A stretch of DNA of 64,000 bases from Prosapia bicincta (lineage: Eukaryota > Arthropoda > Insecta > Hemiptera > Cercopidae): assembly GCA_036971475.1 (NCBI GenBank), contig JBAIZL010000001.1, forward strand, positions 140,544,192 to 140,608,191, written 5' to 3'. The position numbers were made by a program, and so were the translations under genes. The notes below the pieces were generated by a model. It did not search any database and was not told where the DNA came from. It saw only the letters and a program-made list of their open reading frames with translations. This document shows, one piece after another, positions 1 to 16,700 of the stretch (positions are counted from its first letter, which is position 1; the number at the start of each line of letters is the position of its first letter).

Positions 1-1600
<1,600 letters not shown>

Positions 1601-1759
1601 ATTGTGGTGAATGCACTGATGTACGCCATTCCTTCCATCTTCAATGTCTTATTAGTGTGCCTTGTGTTTTGGCTTATTTTCTCCATCATGGGTGTTCAGT
1701 TTTTTGGTGGAAGGTTTTTCAAGTGTGTTGATGAAGAGGATAACATCCTGCCAGTATCG
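1601..1759 (+). CDS. NaCP60E: NaCP60E-like exon 1 (of window): domain III S4-S5 end and S5
   Basis: The acceptor is TTTGCAG at 1600 and the donor is GTAAGA at 1760; the exon is 159 nt with phase 0 at both ends. It encodes the end of the S4-S5 linker ([12 protein letters not shown]), which feeds into the S5 helix ([18 protein letters not shown]), and the start of the extracellular turret ([14 protein letters not shown]). The same stretch is highly conserved in insect sodium channels. The exon begins in mid-protein, so earlier exons lie upstream of the window. Confidence 0.95.
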
Positions 1760-4700
1760 GTAAGATGTTGCTTTCCACTTTGCCTTAATTAATATGTAAT
1801 CTATAATAGCCTGAGTAATTGGATTTATATGTAAATCAGTGATCTGATGCTGTTGGAAATCAGCACTCAAAGTAAAATAGATTAATTATTTAAAATTGTT
1901 TGTATTTTTCTTGTATAGTAATCAATCTGCAATGTGACTCTGATTTTGTTTCAGGAAGTGAATGACATGCATGAATGTTTGTATAAAAACTACACTTGGT
2001 TGAATTCCAAAATCACATTTGACAATGTTGGTATTGCTTATTTAGCTTTATTTCAAGTGGTAAGTTTTTAGATTTTTCTAATGTGGTAGAAGTACACATA
2101 TAGTATAACATTTTTTTCAATATTATTACATATTTGTTGATTCCATCTTCACGAGAGCTACTAGTTTTTACTAAAACACTAGTAAATATTTACAACCTTG
2201 CCTATAGTAGCACTTATATTTGTTGAGGATGGTCGTTTTGGGAGATGTATCCCATTGTCAACTCAGAACATAACTGATCTCAAAGTTTTCATAGGTAGGG
2301 AATTAGAGTGAGGGTGGGATATTTTGGTGGTGTGGGTGTACTTTGTGAGTGTTAGGAATTATGATGTCAAAAAGTGTGTGTGAGTTATAATGTAATAGTG
2401 TATTGAGTATGTGTGTAGGGTGTAGTTTGAAGTGTCTGTATATTTGATGTTGTTTGGTTCGTGCCTCAGTTTTTACATAGGCCAGACTGGAAGGTTGTTT
2501 TACACACGCTACCAAGAACATATAAACGCACTAACAAATAATAATTGCCAATCAAACTTCGCAGATCTTATCAACTCCCCAAAACACGACTATATAAACA
2601 TAACATCCAACCTACAAATTCTTCATAAACATCACAGAAATAATCAACGTTACACAAGTTACTTAAGAGTTACGATCTGAGTTGACAATGGGATACATCT
2701 CCCGAAACAGCCATCCTCAACAAATATAAGTAAGTGCTACTGTAGCCAAGTTTGTAAATATTTACAAGTGTTTTAGCATTATTATTTACTTATTTTTTTT
2801 TATTATTATTTATTTATTATTTTTAGTTTTAGTGAATAGCTTTAACTAATAGTAAAAACTACTATTTTTTTTTTTTTTGTAATATACAATTAGTCACATT
2901 ATTGAGATATGATTAATTTTGTAAAAAAATATAAATAAACGCTTTAGAAAATTTTACAGGCATGGTAAAGTTCAAAACATGTGACTCGGTTCAGAAAAGG
3001 AGCACATAAATTACAGAAATAGGTTCATTTAACAGACCCTTGCTGACTGTATGCTTTTGTTTCCTTCTCATAAAATCGGTTTGCCCATGCTATTGTTTGT
3101 ATTCTACATTGGTATTTTATTGATTTGGCGAGAACCATTGTTTCTAATATTTTCTGAAATATTAATCTTGGCAAACAGAAGATATCAATCATTATTGCCC
3201 TTTGTTGACTGCTGTCCTGATACAAATACAAAAGTAAAGTAGTACATACAAGTTATTTGGTTTCCTCGTCCCTATCTGTTTTTATAAAGTTTTATTTAGG
3301 ACTTACTTCAAAAGATTTGTCTGCTATAGGGTTGCCTCTGTAGGATGACTATGAAATGTCTTCAGCTACCTGAAACAATGTTCATGAAGATGGCAGGGTA
3401 AGCTCCTTTTACTTAATGTTCTTATTGTATGTAACAAATGTACTAAAAAGCTTCACAATAAATTACTATTGAATTACTAGATTGGTGGAATAAATTAAGT
3501 TTTATGGCACAAAAATGATGCTACTGAGTACTTACTTCTTATATAAGCACTTTCCAATATGAATTACTGCATTATGCTACTTTAGAATGGTGATAATTAA
3601 TCACTTGTCTTTCCATGCGACAAGCTATAATACCAGCCATAAATGTGACTCATTTTCTGGTAACACTAAAAAATACTACTATTGGTATAGCTTGCCAAAT
3701 GACCATAACTTACTGATATTTTTCAGCAGACGCTTTTCGCACTAGGTCATTGCATTGTTCAATGCTGGGAGTCTTGTGTGTGACTCATAGCATTGGACAA
3801 TGCTGAAAAATATCAGTAAGCAGTGGTATTTTTCCAAGTGATACCAATAGTAGTATTTTAATTTAAAAAACTCAAGATATTCAATAAAAAAGCTCCAAGT
3901 AATAAAAAATAGGCTGGTAAGGATTGAGGAACCTCACCCCTAGGAAAGAAGAAAAACCAAATGTTGCAAGAAGAAAAAGCGTAAATATTTTTTACTCCTG
4001 TTGTCATTACAAGCTAGGTCTTTGCTTTACAATACCAGATATTATCTGTGGTTTCATTTTAATTCAAGATCAAAGTTTAGAAACCAGATATAAATTAATC
4101 AGTATAATGTTTTATAACATCATTCAATTAAGTACAAATTTTGTTTTTGTTATGCAAAACCTGCATAGATATAACAACTTGAATAAATTGATTAAAAACA
4201 AATTTATTCCATATCTTTTTACTAATGTAATGATCAAATAAGTACAATACTTAAACCACCTCTTCATGTGTTATAGGCAACATTTGAAGGCTGGATGGAA
4301 GTTATGGCTGATGCAGTGGATGCTCGCGGTGTTGATGAGCAACCACAATACGAAGCAAATCTCTATGCTTATATATATTTTGTAATTTTTATAGTATGTG
4401 GTTCTTTCTTTACGCTCAACCTTTTCATTGGTGTAATCATAGACAATTTTAACATGCTCAAAAAAAAGGTAAGATTGAATAATTTTTCCTCTTAGAATTA
4501 CAACTTAATAATTTACAAGAGTAGATTTACTTACAGAAAAATATGTTTTTAAATTCCATATTAGAATGTTTAAAATGTTACGTTTAATATGGTCTTATAT
4601 TCAGTCCTTGATTTAGCAAATGACAATTGGCTCATTGTTTGAAACCATTACCCAATGACAAATTATAGACTCTAATGCAGTATTTCAATATTTAAACCTA

Positions 4701-7700
4701 GAAAGGTACTGTAGGTAATTTTTACTCACAAGTGGAACATTATTTTTATATATATCAACATGACAGTGTAACATACCGAATAAATTCCAATTGCAAATAA
4801 GTATGTCACTTGATATATTTGTTCTTTAGTAAATGTAGAATCGGCTTTGCTTAAAAGAAATTTTTTGTTTTTTGAAAAAATGTTTCATCGACGGAGCTAG
4901 CAGGAAGTTCTTAGGAAAGTTTCTGAATGCACAATGTGAGGGCATTTCCGAATTTACATGTCAAGTTTCTGTGAGAAATAGACAAACACTCTCACGCAAC
5001 ACGTCTCAGAGGGAGAAGCAAAATGGGCTAGCAATCATAAAAATTTTTATAAAACTTTTAAAAGAATGTAATTGTCTAAATTAATTAAAAACGGTAAATG
5101 TTATTGGTGGCATTGTTACGTATAGTTTGTTGTTTCAAAATTTAAAAGTGAACAGATGTAACTAATATTAAATGTTTAACCAAAGCCACATGAGTGTAAG
5201 TGATTGCCAAAGGTATGTTTTAATTTAATTTTGTTTAATATTTGTGATTTCAATCAAATCAGTAAAGATAAAATACCAGAATGCATTGAACCTAGCTTTG
5301 TCAGAGAACATTTTCAAAAGATATAAACTTAAATATTTTAATTTGTTAATTATTAAAAAGCAATAAGCAAATTATAAAATAAATGTAATATTTTGAATAT
5401 AAAATTGTTTTAAAAATTAAATCTCTTTTACAAACATAAATTAGAATTTAATGTAAACTTTCTTTGATAGAGCTATTAAACAGACAGCCAGATTTAATAG
5501 TAAGATACAATTGTTTAGACAAACAATTCACCTGGTGAGTCTCTGTAAGTACAAGTGGATAAAAGTAATTGAAGTTTTTTAAATAAGTCAATTCCCACCA
5601 TGACCCATTTACAACAGCAAACCATGATTGTTGAATTATTGGAAGTGCTTCCCCTCTTCTGGATCCTATACAAGCTCTCAGTTTTTCAAAACATACGCTA
5701 AACCAGTTTCAATCGTAGAGCTTGAAAGATGTTTTATTATACTACAAATTATAATAAAAACGTGTTCAAGGAACAATATGAGCCAAACTCTTAGTTTCTT
5801 GGTTACGTATTCTATTCTTAAAGATGTAATATCAGAAATAACAAACTTCAATATTTGAGTTATTGATTTATTTGAGATAACAGTTGAGCACAAGTAATCT
5901 ACAAATAAAATAATATAAAACAATAAATTATTGTAAAGGCTGTTGTTCGTAATCAAACTTACAGTTTATGAAGTAATTATCATTTTCAGTACCTGTTAAG
6001 TAAAAATAATTTCTTTTTAATACTTTTATGATAAGCAGTTTGACATTTGATTGAATCAAATTCCTTGAAGAAAGTTGTAAACTGAATTTAAGCGGGTAAC
6101 AGTTAAAATATCCTAGAGCAGCCACTGACCTAGACACTGATGAAGAGTGCTGATTATGCTCAAACATGTTATGTTTCAGTAAGTATTTTACAAATTCACC
6201 CAAATTACAAGTTCAGCAATAGCAAATTTTACTATCATTATGAACAAACTACTAATTTTACAAACATTTTATATTTTATCATAGAGAACTAATAGTAATG
6301 AAATGGAATCGTCAAGTAAATTTTAATCTTGTAGCTATTGGGGAATAACTTATTGGACATGATATTATTCATTTTCTATATTGATATTCTATAATTTTAA
6401 ACTGATTTTTTATACTCCACTGACTTCAAAATGAAAAGTGATTGAAATATAAATAGATTGAAATTAAGGTATCACGTAGTTGCCAGTATGTGTGAATTAC
6501 GGTTTAGTGCAACAAAGCAATAATATAAAGTCACATATTTCAAACATTACTATTTCTGTTTGTATAGTATGAAGGAGGAGTTTTAGAGATGTTCCTAACA
6601 GAAAGTCAAAAGCATTATTATACAGCAATGAAAAAACTGGGAAGAAAGAAACCACAGAAGGTGATCAAGAGGCCACTTAATCAGTTCCTAGCTATGTTTT
6701 ATGATCTTTCAAATTCTAGAAGGTAAGCAAATACTATTTAATTTGCTATTTATAACAAGAGGCTTATTCAAAGAGTAACCAGTTTTATTATCTGTTCATG
6801 TTTTTAAATAGTAATTAAGAAACTGTTTTGATGTAATAGTAAAACATTATTTTACCAAGTTCAAATATAAAAGTTTTAGCCAATTGACATAGACAACAAG
6901 ATCCATGAAGTAAATACATTCATTTGTAGATGCACTTATTTAAAAACAGAGTTTATAATTCTTATTAGAAAACATACAATACTTTATGTGTTTCTTTTCA
7001 AAATACGTAAATATATTAACATTGATAATTAATAAATCATCATTAAAATGTTTAAACCCATTCTTTATAAATCAATTCCATTAATACATTGAATGGTTTT
7101 TAAAAAATTCAAAGAAAAAAGCAAATATTAGTATTACAGTCCTATCCCAGTAATCCAAATTCCAGTAGTCCAAAACTCCAACTAATCAGAAACGGTTTTC
7201 AAAAATATCAAAACGAGAAAGAAAGTAATGGCTATAAGAGAGGGTCAAAAAAGAAAGGCAATATTGTTTTTTTTACTTTGCAATGACCTCATTGTATCGA
7301 TCCCTTCTGATTAGACAGCCTACAGCAGTTCAGTTTCGACGACAAGCAAACGGTAAAATCGTTTTGTCATCTCAGTGTGTTAAGCTTTAATTTTTATAAT
7401 GGCATCCTCTTAAAAGAAAACATAAAACACTTTTGTTGCCTTAAAAGTCCAACATTCTAAAACAACTTAATGCCAAGGTACCTGCTAAAAAGTAATGGAA
7501 CTTTTTTAAAACTCGGAAATTCAACAATCAGTGACACAAAGAAAACATTTTGTCATTTGTGTCTACTATGGAGCAAGGTAGAGTGACCTCAGTACGCGGA
7601 AAGCAGTGGAAATGAGTGAAACGCTATGGTAAAACTGCTCTATACACAAGAGCAGTTTCTGCAAGAACGAACGAGAAACTACCTCATATATGGCCCTTTA

Positions 7701-10700
7701 TTGCAGAAAAAGGGAATATTCTGTTTTTCTGAACTCTACCCCAACAGGGAAGAGTTTAAAGTCAGTGATCATTGCCTTGACAATTTCAAAAAGAGACATG
7801 GAATTCGGTGCCTTTCTATCAAGGAAGAAAAATTATCTAATAATCCGGATGCTATAAAACCTTTCCCTCACCAGTTTCTGGAAAACGTTAATGAATTAAA
7901 TTATGTTCTGACATGTTTACAGTGCAGATGAAAGTGACTTATCTTGGAAATCTTTACCAAAGAAAATTTTATTTCACAATTGTGTACTTAACTAACCCTA
8001 CTCTTAATATTAACCTATACGTACTTTATAATACCATTAGGCAGTATTTACCGTATAATACTATATGTAGCCGTATTTATGTCATAGGTATACATAGTAC
8101 GCATACATTCTGGTAAACCGAAAAATACGGTTATCCAAAATGGTCATACATTTATTATTTCAGATTATCAGGATTGGACTGTACTTGATTTCATCAACTT
8201 AAGCTACTACTTATACACTTGGATTGTGCCGTTATATACTTATACTTCATTAATATGTGGGACTTGTTTATATTAGCACTTATTCATTATTTAATGAGGA
8301 TGGCTGTTTCAGGAGGTGTTTCTCATTGTCAACTCAGATTGTAACTAACCTCTTAGTTGTTTAATGTTAGGGTTAATATCATATTACATGACTTTTGGTG
8401 TGCGTAAAATGACCTTTCTGTTGAGTATATTTGTTTGTGATTTGGGGTTTGAATTGTCTGTTGCTATGGTTGTTTGTGGAGTAGGATGGTTTGTGAGTTT
8501 CCTTTGATAACTCAGACCTCTACAACAACATTATTAGAAGTAGGAGATATAGCCTATGTGTGTCTGTTATTTTGTTACCTGTAGATCATTTTGTGAAGAT
8601 AAAAGCCAACTTTTTAATTCAGTAAATTTTCAGAAACTCTATTGAAATTATAATGAAAAAAATACTTATAATTTGCCAATTTTTTAAAAACATTTAGTAC
8701 TTTTTTCTATTCAATTATAATTATAAACTGAGTTTATTAACTCAGTTATTTCAATTAAAAATTCAGACAATTTTTAATTACAATAGTTTAATAATCTCCA
8801 AGTTTTTATTGTCATGGACACATATCTGAGAGAAAAATATATATTGTAAATATTATTTGTATAAAAATCGTTTTCCGAAGAAATCAAATTATTTATATTT
8901 TGTTTTTTTATTTTCAACAACCTCTAAAATGTACATTACCTACCCAGCAACTAATAATTATAAGTATTATAGTTTTATGTAGCCTATAATATTCCTGATG
9001 AGGAAGGTAATTCAACAAGTAATTAGCACATCCTTACCAATTGAGTCATCATAACAGTCAACAACTTAAAGCAACTGTGGCGTAATTAATATAAACATCA
9101 TGACAGTTATATATACTTCCACCCACAATCTCAAGTGAACCTATATTGTTTTATATAGCCTATGCCATTTCTGATTACGCATAAAATCCAACAAGCCATT
9201 AATCATCCAAATCAGTTGAATTGTTATGATGTTAGAACAGAACATACATTAGACCTGAAAACGACAGTATTTATTTCTGGCTGTTAATAAAAGAACAAAA
9301 AGCGGCCTCATACTCATGTATTATTAATTGCAAAAACTATAGTTACTAAAACAAAAACTTGTTTTCATGTATTATATTATTTACCAAGAGAGATTACAAA
9401 TATTGAAGTAATTTAGTGAAACTTTATATGGTGGTTTATAATTGTGGTTTAGTATAATTGCTATTGTTATAACATATTATTGTTGTTTAGTGTATTTCTT
9501 GTAATTTTTGTTTCAGATTTGAAATTGCAATTTTTGTTTTGATTTTCCTCAACATGCTTACAATGGGCATTGAACATTACAACCAGCATCAAGCCATCTT
9601 CTTCGTTTTAGAAGTCAGCAATGCATTTTTTACTACAGTTTTTGGTCTTGGTAAATTACTATTGCAATTTTAATTTTGGACTAACTATTTTTATAAATAT
9701 TATCAGAGCTATGTATGTCTAAAATTAACGATATTATAACGCTCAGTGTAGTGTTGTATTAGCTTGCCTTTTAACACAAAAGGATACATGTAGGATTGTT
9801 TTGCTTATATCTAAACATTTTATTCTTAAACTTTCTGCTCTTGTCTTGCTTATTATCAAATCTAAACAAAGGAATCTAAAAAACCTTACTATAATGACAT
9901 ACTATTTTACACATACAATTACAGATACACTATACTTGGAAGGGAGGAAACAAGAGAGAGAATTCAGAGTAAACATTTGCCTAATTAGCAGTAAAACTTA
10001 TGTTACTTGTGTACTATTATCTTACACATTCTCTCTTTCACTTGTTTTTTGTTAAGGCTATTCACATAAACATCTGTACAGTCCCTAAGTTGCCATTTCT
10101 CATTGGTTTAGTGAGATTATCATAAGCACATCAACCCATCAAAGAATCCCAGCTACTGATTAGAAAATCATAAAAGAATCTTGTTTTAGAAATAGGGGTG
10201 TCACAATCTGTTTCAAAATTTAGATCGCAATTTTGAGCTGGCAATGTTTCATGAATCAAGTTAGTTCTTAAATAAGTTATATTATAATTGTACAATTTTT
10301 CACTGTAGTAATATTAATATTCATATTTGTTGATTCCATCTTCACATGATCTACTAATTTTCACTAAAACACTTGTAAATATTTACAAACTTGCCTATAG
10401 TAGCACTTACTTGTATTTGTTAAGCACGGCCATTTCAGGAGAGGTGTCCCATTGTCAACTCAGACCGTAACTGATCTCAAGGTTTTCGTTGATTAGGGTA
10501 TTAGGATGAGGATGTGATATTATGGGGGTGTGGGTGTACTTTGTGAGTATTAGGAGTTATGATGTCAAAAAGTGTGTGTGAGTTGTAATGTAATTGTGTT
10601 TTGAGTATGTGTGTAGGGTGTAATTTGAAGTGTCTGTATATTTCGTATTGTTTGATTGTGGAAGGTCGGTTATTTCTGTGTTGTTATTTGAAGATCCGCG

Positions 10701-13700
10701 TTGATCCACAAAGATCCACATGAAGATACATGTTGTTTATAAACGCACTAACATACAATAATTACCAATTATACTTTGCCGATCATCTTAATTCCACAAA
10801 ACATGACTACATAGACATAAGATCTAACCTACAAATTCTTCATAAACAACACAGAAATAACCAACGCTACACAACCGAACAATACAAAATATATAGGCAC
10901 TTCAAACTACACCCTACACACATACTCAATACACAATTACATTATAACTCACACACACTTTTTGACATCATAACTCCTAATACTCACAAAGTACAACCAC
11001 ATAACCATAATATCCCATCCCACCCTAATACCCTAACCTGCGAAAACCTTGAGATCAGTTACCGTCTGAGTTGACAATGGGACACATCTCCCGAAACGAC
11101 CATGCTCAACAAATATTAATATTGTTTTTCTTCCTAATATTGTTTTGTGTGCATTTATGACTCCTATTGAGAAGAGATCTACTTCAAGTAAATGAGCCTT
11201 TATTCCAAGCCATAACATTTTCTTACTCATTATACCCAATACCTATTTGACTCCTCTCCTTGGTTTTAATGGGTAAATATCTCTATATGTAACCAATAGA
11301 AAGGTTTTTCGACTTTAGGGGTGAGACCTTGTAATCCTTTTTATATCCCACTCTATGGGGGTTAATCCTATCTATTAAACACTATCTTTTACTATTATTA
11401 ATGGGTGATAATCCATTGAAACCGTAAAAACAAACATAATAAAATGAAATACTATGATATTTTACTTGTAACAGTGCCAAAAAACTAGTGAATTTATTTA
11501 AAGTTTTTAGTAGTAATCAAAATCAACCTATTTTTATTATTAAATTTCTTTTATTAACTCATAATCTCCTGCTATATCTTGTACAAATTTTCAATCATTA
11601 ATAAAATAAGTTTTTATTCATCGAATCAAGTTTAAATATTTTTTTTAACCCATGGTAGATGACAATTGATGTTAATACAGTTTATTCAAATATTTATATA
11701 ATAATTTAAATTTTAAAATTTAATGTCTGGGTCAGATTCAAACTGTGGATCTACATATTTAAAAACCAGCACTTTTACTTCTGAGAACTAACTAACATTC
11801 CCAGAGCTAAAACTTGCTTAAAGTTCTACTATATGAAATAATAAGAAAACGTTTCTTTACAATAGTGAAGCATTATAAAAGGTGAATAGAATGATATTTT
11901 CATATTTATATTAACTGTAATTATAAAATAAAAAGTAATTAAAATTAAATTTCTCTTAGCCAACCTCAATAGAAATCGACTTTAAAAAAATTATTTTTCT
12001 ATATTACTTATTTCTAGTAATTTTGCATACTTAGGTTAAATCATAAATTAAGTTTTGTACGTAAACAATTACTGTTTAGCCCTTTGAGTGCTATAGCATC
12101 TACATAGTCAACTATCTGAAATGTGTATGGATTGTTAAAGTCAAGTTAATGACCTCTAATTTATTATTATTTCTTATCATTTCTAATTATTATTTAATAC
12201 ACTTTATTTTTTAAATTGATTCTTTGATTAACAGCAATGAACAGATTTCAAACAACTTATTATTGTTGATTTTGTATTTTCTCCCATTCATCATATAAAA
12301 TGATACAATTGTTTGATTTGTTTTAAACAGAAAATTGTCAACCATATTTGATACCTTGCAAGCTGTGCTGCCAGGTTATCTCTATTGTTTACATGTAGTA
12401 GTTATTTGGTAACTGAAAAATGGTTTTCTACCATTTTATTACAATATTAAATTTAATTTAATTAGATAGTGTATATGTAATTATATTATATGTGTGTGTG
12501 TGTGTGTATGTGCATTTCAAAACTGTTGCTCATTTAAGAACCTTCCTGGTACTGGCAGCTATGACATAAGTGTGCACAAGATACAAAGAACACATAAATG
12601 ACATAAAAAATATAAACATGAAATCTAGCTATCCAACACATGTACAAAACGACGAACACACATCCACAAACATCCAAAATATTTTTAACATTTTCCAAGT
12701 ACTAAATTGTAGCAAAAAACTAACCCCTACAGAAATATTTGAAATATACAAACATCAGATACCACAAAAGCACCATAATTTAAATTTCCTTGTACACATC
12801 TTAAATTCACTGATTAAATTATAGGTAATTATTGCATAACTGTTATTATGCATAAGAGTGAAAACTTTTGAACTTACCTGCTGACATGTTTCGAACAATA
12901 ATTTAATTAACGAAGGTTTGACCTTATGCTAGGTCGACTTTGAGCAGATTGGCTTCGTCAATGAAACGATTGTTTCAAAATGCATCAGCAAGTGTCAAAA
13001 GTTGTCACATAATTATGCCATAATTACTTGAAATATTTTAAATGGCCGCACACATATGTAGCTAAAACCCTTACCCTCTACTTAGTAAACTACCTGATTA
13101 TCATACACAACCTCACACCCATAAGTCATATTCCTGCCAACCTTGGTGGAAGCTGCCAGTAGCAGGTAGATTTCGTCAATGAAATGAGTCGGCACTGTAA
13201 CTTGCTGTAGTTTTTACATAGCTCTTTAAAGAGAATTACATATGAAAAAACAAGTTTATGCAAATCAGTTGAATAACTTTTATAATTATTTCTTCTCAAA
13301 GATGAAAAAATTTTTTATATATTTTAATATGTGCATTGACCTAGGGAAATTAGTAATTACGAGTTAATATAATTAGTGAAATTAACTATTTTAAACAAAT
13401 TTCTTTATAAAACAATCATAAAAATTATTGCAAAAAAATAATTACCATTTTTCTAGTTCATAATTTTAATATTAACTGTATGTTTTTATGTTCTATAGAA
13501 CTTATTTTTTATAAATTCATATGAGTCTATGTAATATTTCAGAGGCAATGGTAAAGATAATAGGTCTAAGGTATCATTACTTCGCAGTCCCTTGGAACAT
13601 GTTTGATTTTCTGCTAGTATTAGCCTCTATTTTGGGGATATTGATGGAAGATATTATGATAGATTTCCCTGTATCCCCCACCCTGCTCAGAGTTGTCAGA

Positions 13701-16700
13701 GTCTTCCGTATCGGTCGCATCCTCCGACTAATAAAGGTAAAGGTTGCATATTATTTTTAGTTTTTCTCTTTACCTTCTTAACAATTCCATTGCATTTTTA
13801 TTAATGCACATGTATACATGTAACACTTTATATATATTTTGGACCAAGCACTATTAGGTCACATACCTATAAAAGAAATATAAAAAAAGAAATTAGATTT
13901 TATAATCTAAACATCTGAAAATACATAAAGAAGAATATAATTGTTTACTGTTAGTAGCATTGTAGGTTTCATTGTTGTCTGCATGGTCCACAATTTATCA
14001 TACTCCATTAGTAGAAAAAATAAACTTGAGGTATCTGTTTGAAATGATTTCAGTTCTAGTTCACTGATGAATAGAAAAGCTACAGGGACTTAGAGCAACA
14101 AAAAACTCCTGTTTTTTTTTTTTTTGTATCATGCTTTGAATACTAAAAGTATGGTTGAAGATCATAAATAAAATAAAATGGTCCTTTTGGTTCAATATTG
14201 CCTATGTGTTAAATAAAAAATGATGAGTTTGTAGATGGCATTCTTAAAGATGGTGAAACTTGAAACTTTTATATATCTTGCTACATATAAGAATATATGT
14301 AATAATCAATACAATGGCACTTCAGATAATTAGTGAAAAACATTCAAAATTTTAACATAAGTTCAAATAATAGCAATAAATTTTTAGTGTTTGTTAGTTT
14401 TTAGCATCTTCACTGCTGACGTGGGGTCTACCCCAGAATAAAAATTTAATACAATCTTATTTTAACGTGTTCCAAAATCCATTATAGACTTGCTGGAGGA
14501 AGATTGATTGTTGTAATTTAATAGTGCCACTTAAAAAATCATTTTCTGCAGAGCTGGTTGCCTACAACTAGCAATAGATCAGGAGATATATGTTTGTACA
14601 GTTTTGTTCATTTGAATACTTTGATTCATTTTTTTTTTAAATCAATGTTTATTAATTGAATCTAAAAAATTGTTAATAACAAAATAAAACTTTAAAACGT
14701 AACATTTTATTTGTTTCTTTAAAACATGAAAAAAGAGCTGCAGAGAAGCCCAGGTTTATCTGGACAAGATTCACAATATAAACTGTTTTTCCATTATGCT
14801 CTTTTGCTGAACACTCGATACCTTTACCATTTTTTGAACACCATGGAGTCATTTCTTTTTTCAGGTCACAAGTGGAGATGATAGTGTTAAACGTTCTGCA
14901 AACAGGATATGTAGAGTTTTGCAGCTTATTAGCATTAAAATGATTTTTTTCTTTGAATGCCAATATAAGGATTTTATTACAGAACTAAAAATATTCAACC
15001 ATAAATAAAACTCTAGCATTCACATTTGTAAGAAACTGGAAAAATATTTATGGATTTTCTCAAAGTCTTACGATATAGGGGATCCATATCCCGAAACCCA
15101 TCTCTTTAGTTAAATTGCCTCACGTTATACATCACTAGACCAAGTGTCATTTCTTACAACTTAAGATGACTGCAAATTCTAGTAGAGAAACATTGAAATA
15201 TAGTACAAAATTTGTTCACACTATTCCAGCATCTGATTGTTATGAAAAAAATTAAAAAAACTAAGTGCAAATCCTATAATCTAACATTGAGTAAGTAAAC
15301 TTTGAAGGGTGGTATCTTAAATGTCACGTTTGGTGCTTGGTCTAGTGATGCATAGCTCTGGCCAATTACACTGTATAATAGGAAGAGGTAGTTTTTTCTT
15401 CATGTTTTTGTTATAAAATGTATCATATTATATGTTTAGATCCTGTGGGTATATAAATTAAATATTGTTTATTATGCTATTTTCTCACCATAATTTTGTC
15501 ACCATACCCTGCAATAATTTCACTTTTTTTTTAATGAACTGTATTACAGTCCACAACATGACTGATATAGTATAAACAACTAATCAGCAAACCATACTGA
15601 TTCACATTATTCTGGTTTCTATATAACTGGTTTAAATGTACACAGACCTACACCTCCCCCTCTCGTTAAAATGTTGAAGACAAATGTAGCCCTAGGCATT
15701 TCAAATGTAAATAGCCACTCAGTATACCCCTTTTGCAAAACTCTGTGGTTTTTCTTACAGAATTGTTTGAAATAAAGAACTCCCCATCCACAGTGAATAT
15801 ATTAAAAACAGGCTACGCCAAGGATATTTAAAATGTAAGATACCCCTCAAAAAACCATTTTGACACACACGTTGTTGTTCTTACAAAACTGGTTTGAAGA
15901 GACACAGATTTACATCTCACCACTCGCAATGAACATGTAAAAGTCAGAGATAGCTCAGGGTATTTTTGAAATGCCACTCAGCAAACCATTCTGCTGCTAT
16001 TAGAATCATGTTGCAAAAAACCACTACTTACTGATATTTTTCAGAAGGCGCATTTCACACTAGATCAGTGCATTGTTTAATGCTGTAAGTCTCGGACAAG
16101 ACTGTTGCTCAGGCATGATATATTATACATTCTAATAGGATGAAGTGATATAATTAGGTGTATCAATATTATATTAGGCCAAAGAGATATCAATCGTAGT
16201 AAATCAAAAAACCTTAAGATTTACAACACAAATACTGCAAAATCATTCTGGCCTACTCGTTTATTGTTCTTACAGAACTTGTTTGAAGCTACGTAGACTT
16301 ACAGTTCTAAAAACTCTGGTTTAGATTTAAATACTGCATACCTACTAGTGGCTTAGCTCCCAAAATAGAGTTTGACATAATATTATAACAAGACAATAAA
16401 TTATTGCCAAACACTTCATTTACACTCCGTTATGGGCTTCAACTGGCTCTTAGCTAAATTTCAGGTAACCACTTGACTTTTGAACATTTTTGAACAATAA
16501 TTTTCAACTTTAAAATCCCAAAATTTGTTTAAAATATTGTTGGGACTATGAAATATCTATTAGACTTATCTAAATTAGCTAATATCTCGTTAGATATCAA
16601 ATATCTCAATAAAATCCTAACATATAAAAATTTAAATCTTCAGTTTTTATTATAATTAAATGATGCTTAAGAGGCTTTGCTTTGTAAAAGGAATGATTGT

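Noticed and set aside
1652..1870. Minus-strand frame over exon 1
   Set aside because: It is the antisense shadow of the domain III S5 exon and has no features of its own.
5628..6203. Overlapping frames of 76 to 92 codons on both strands in intron 3
   Set aside because: AT-driven frames; the right part overlaps a PLE tail.
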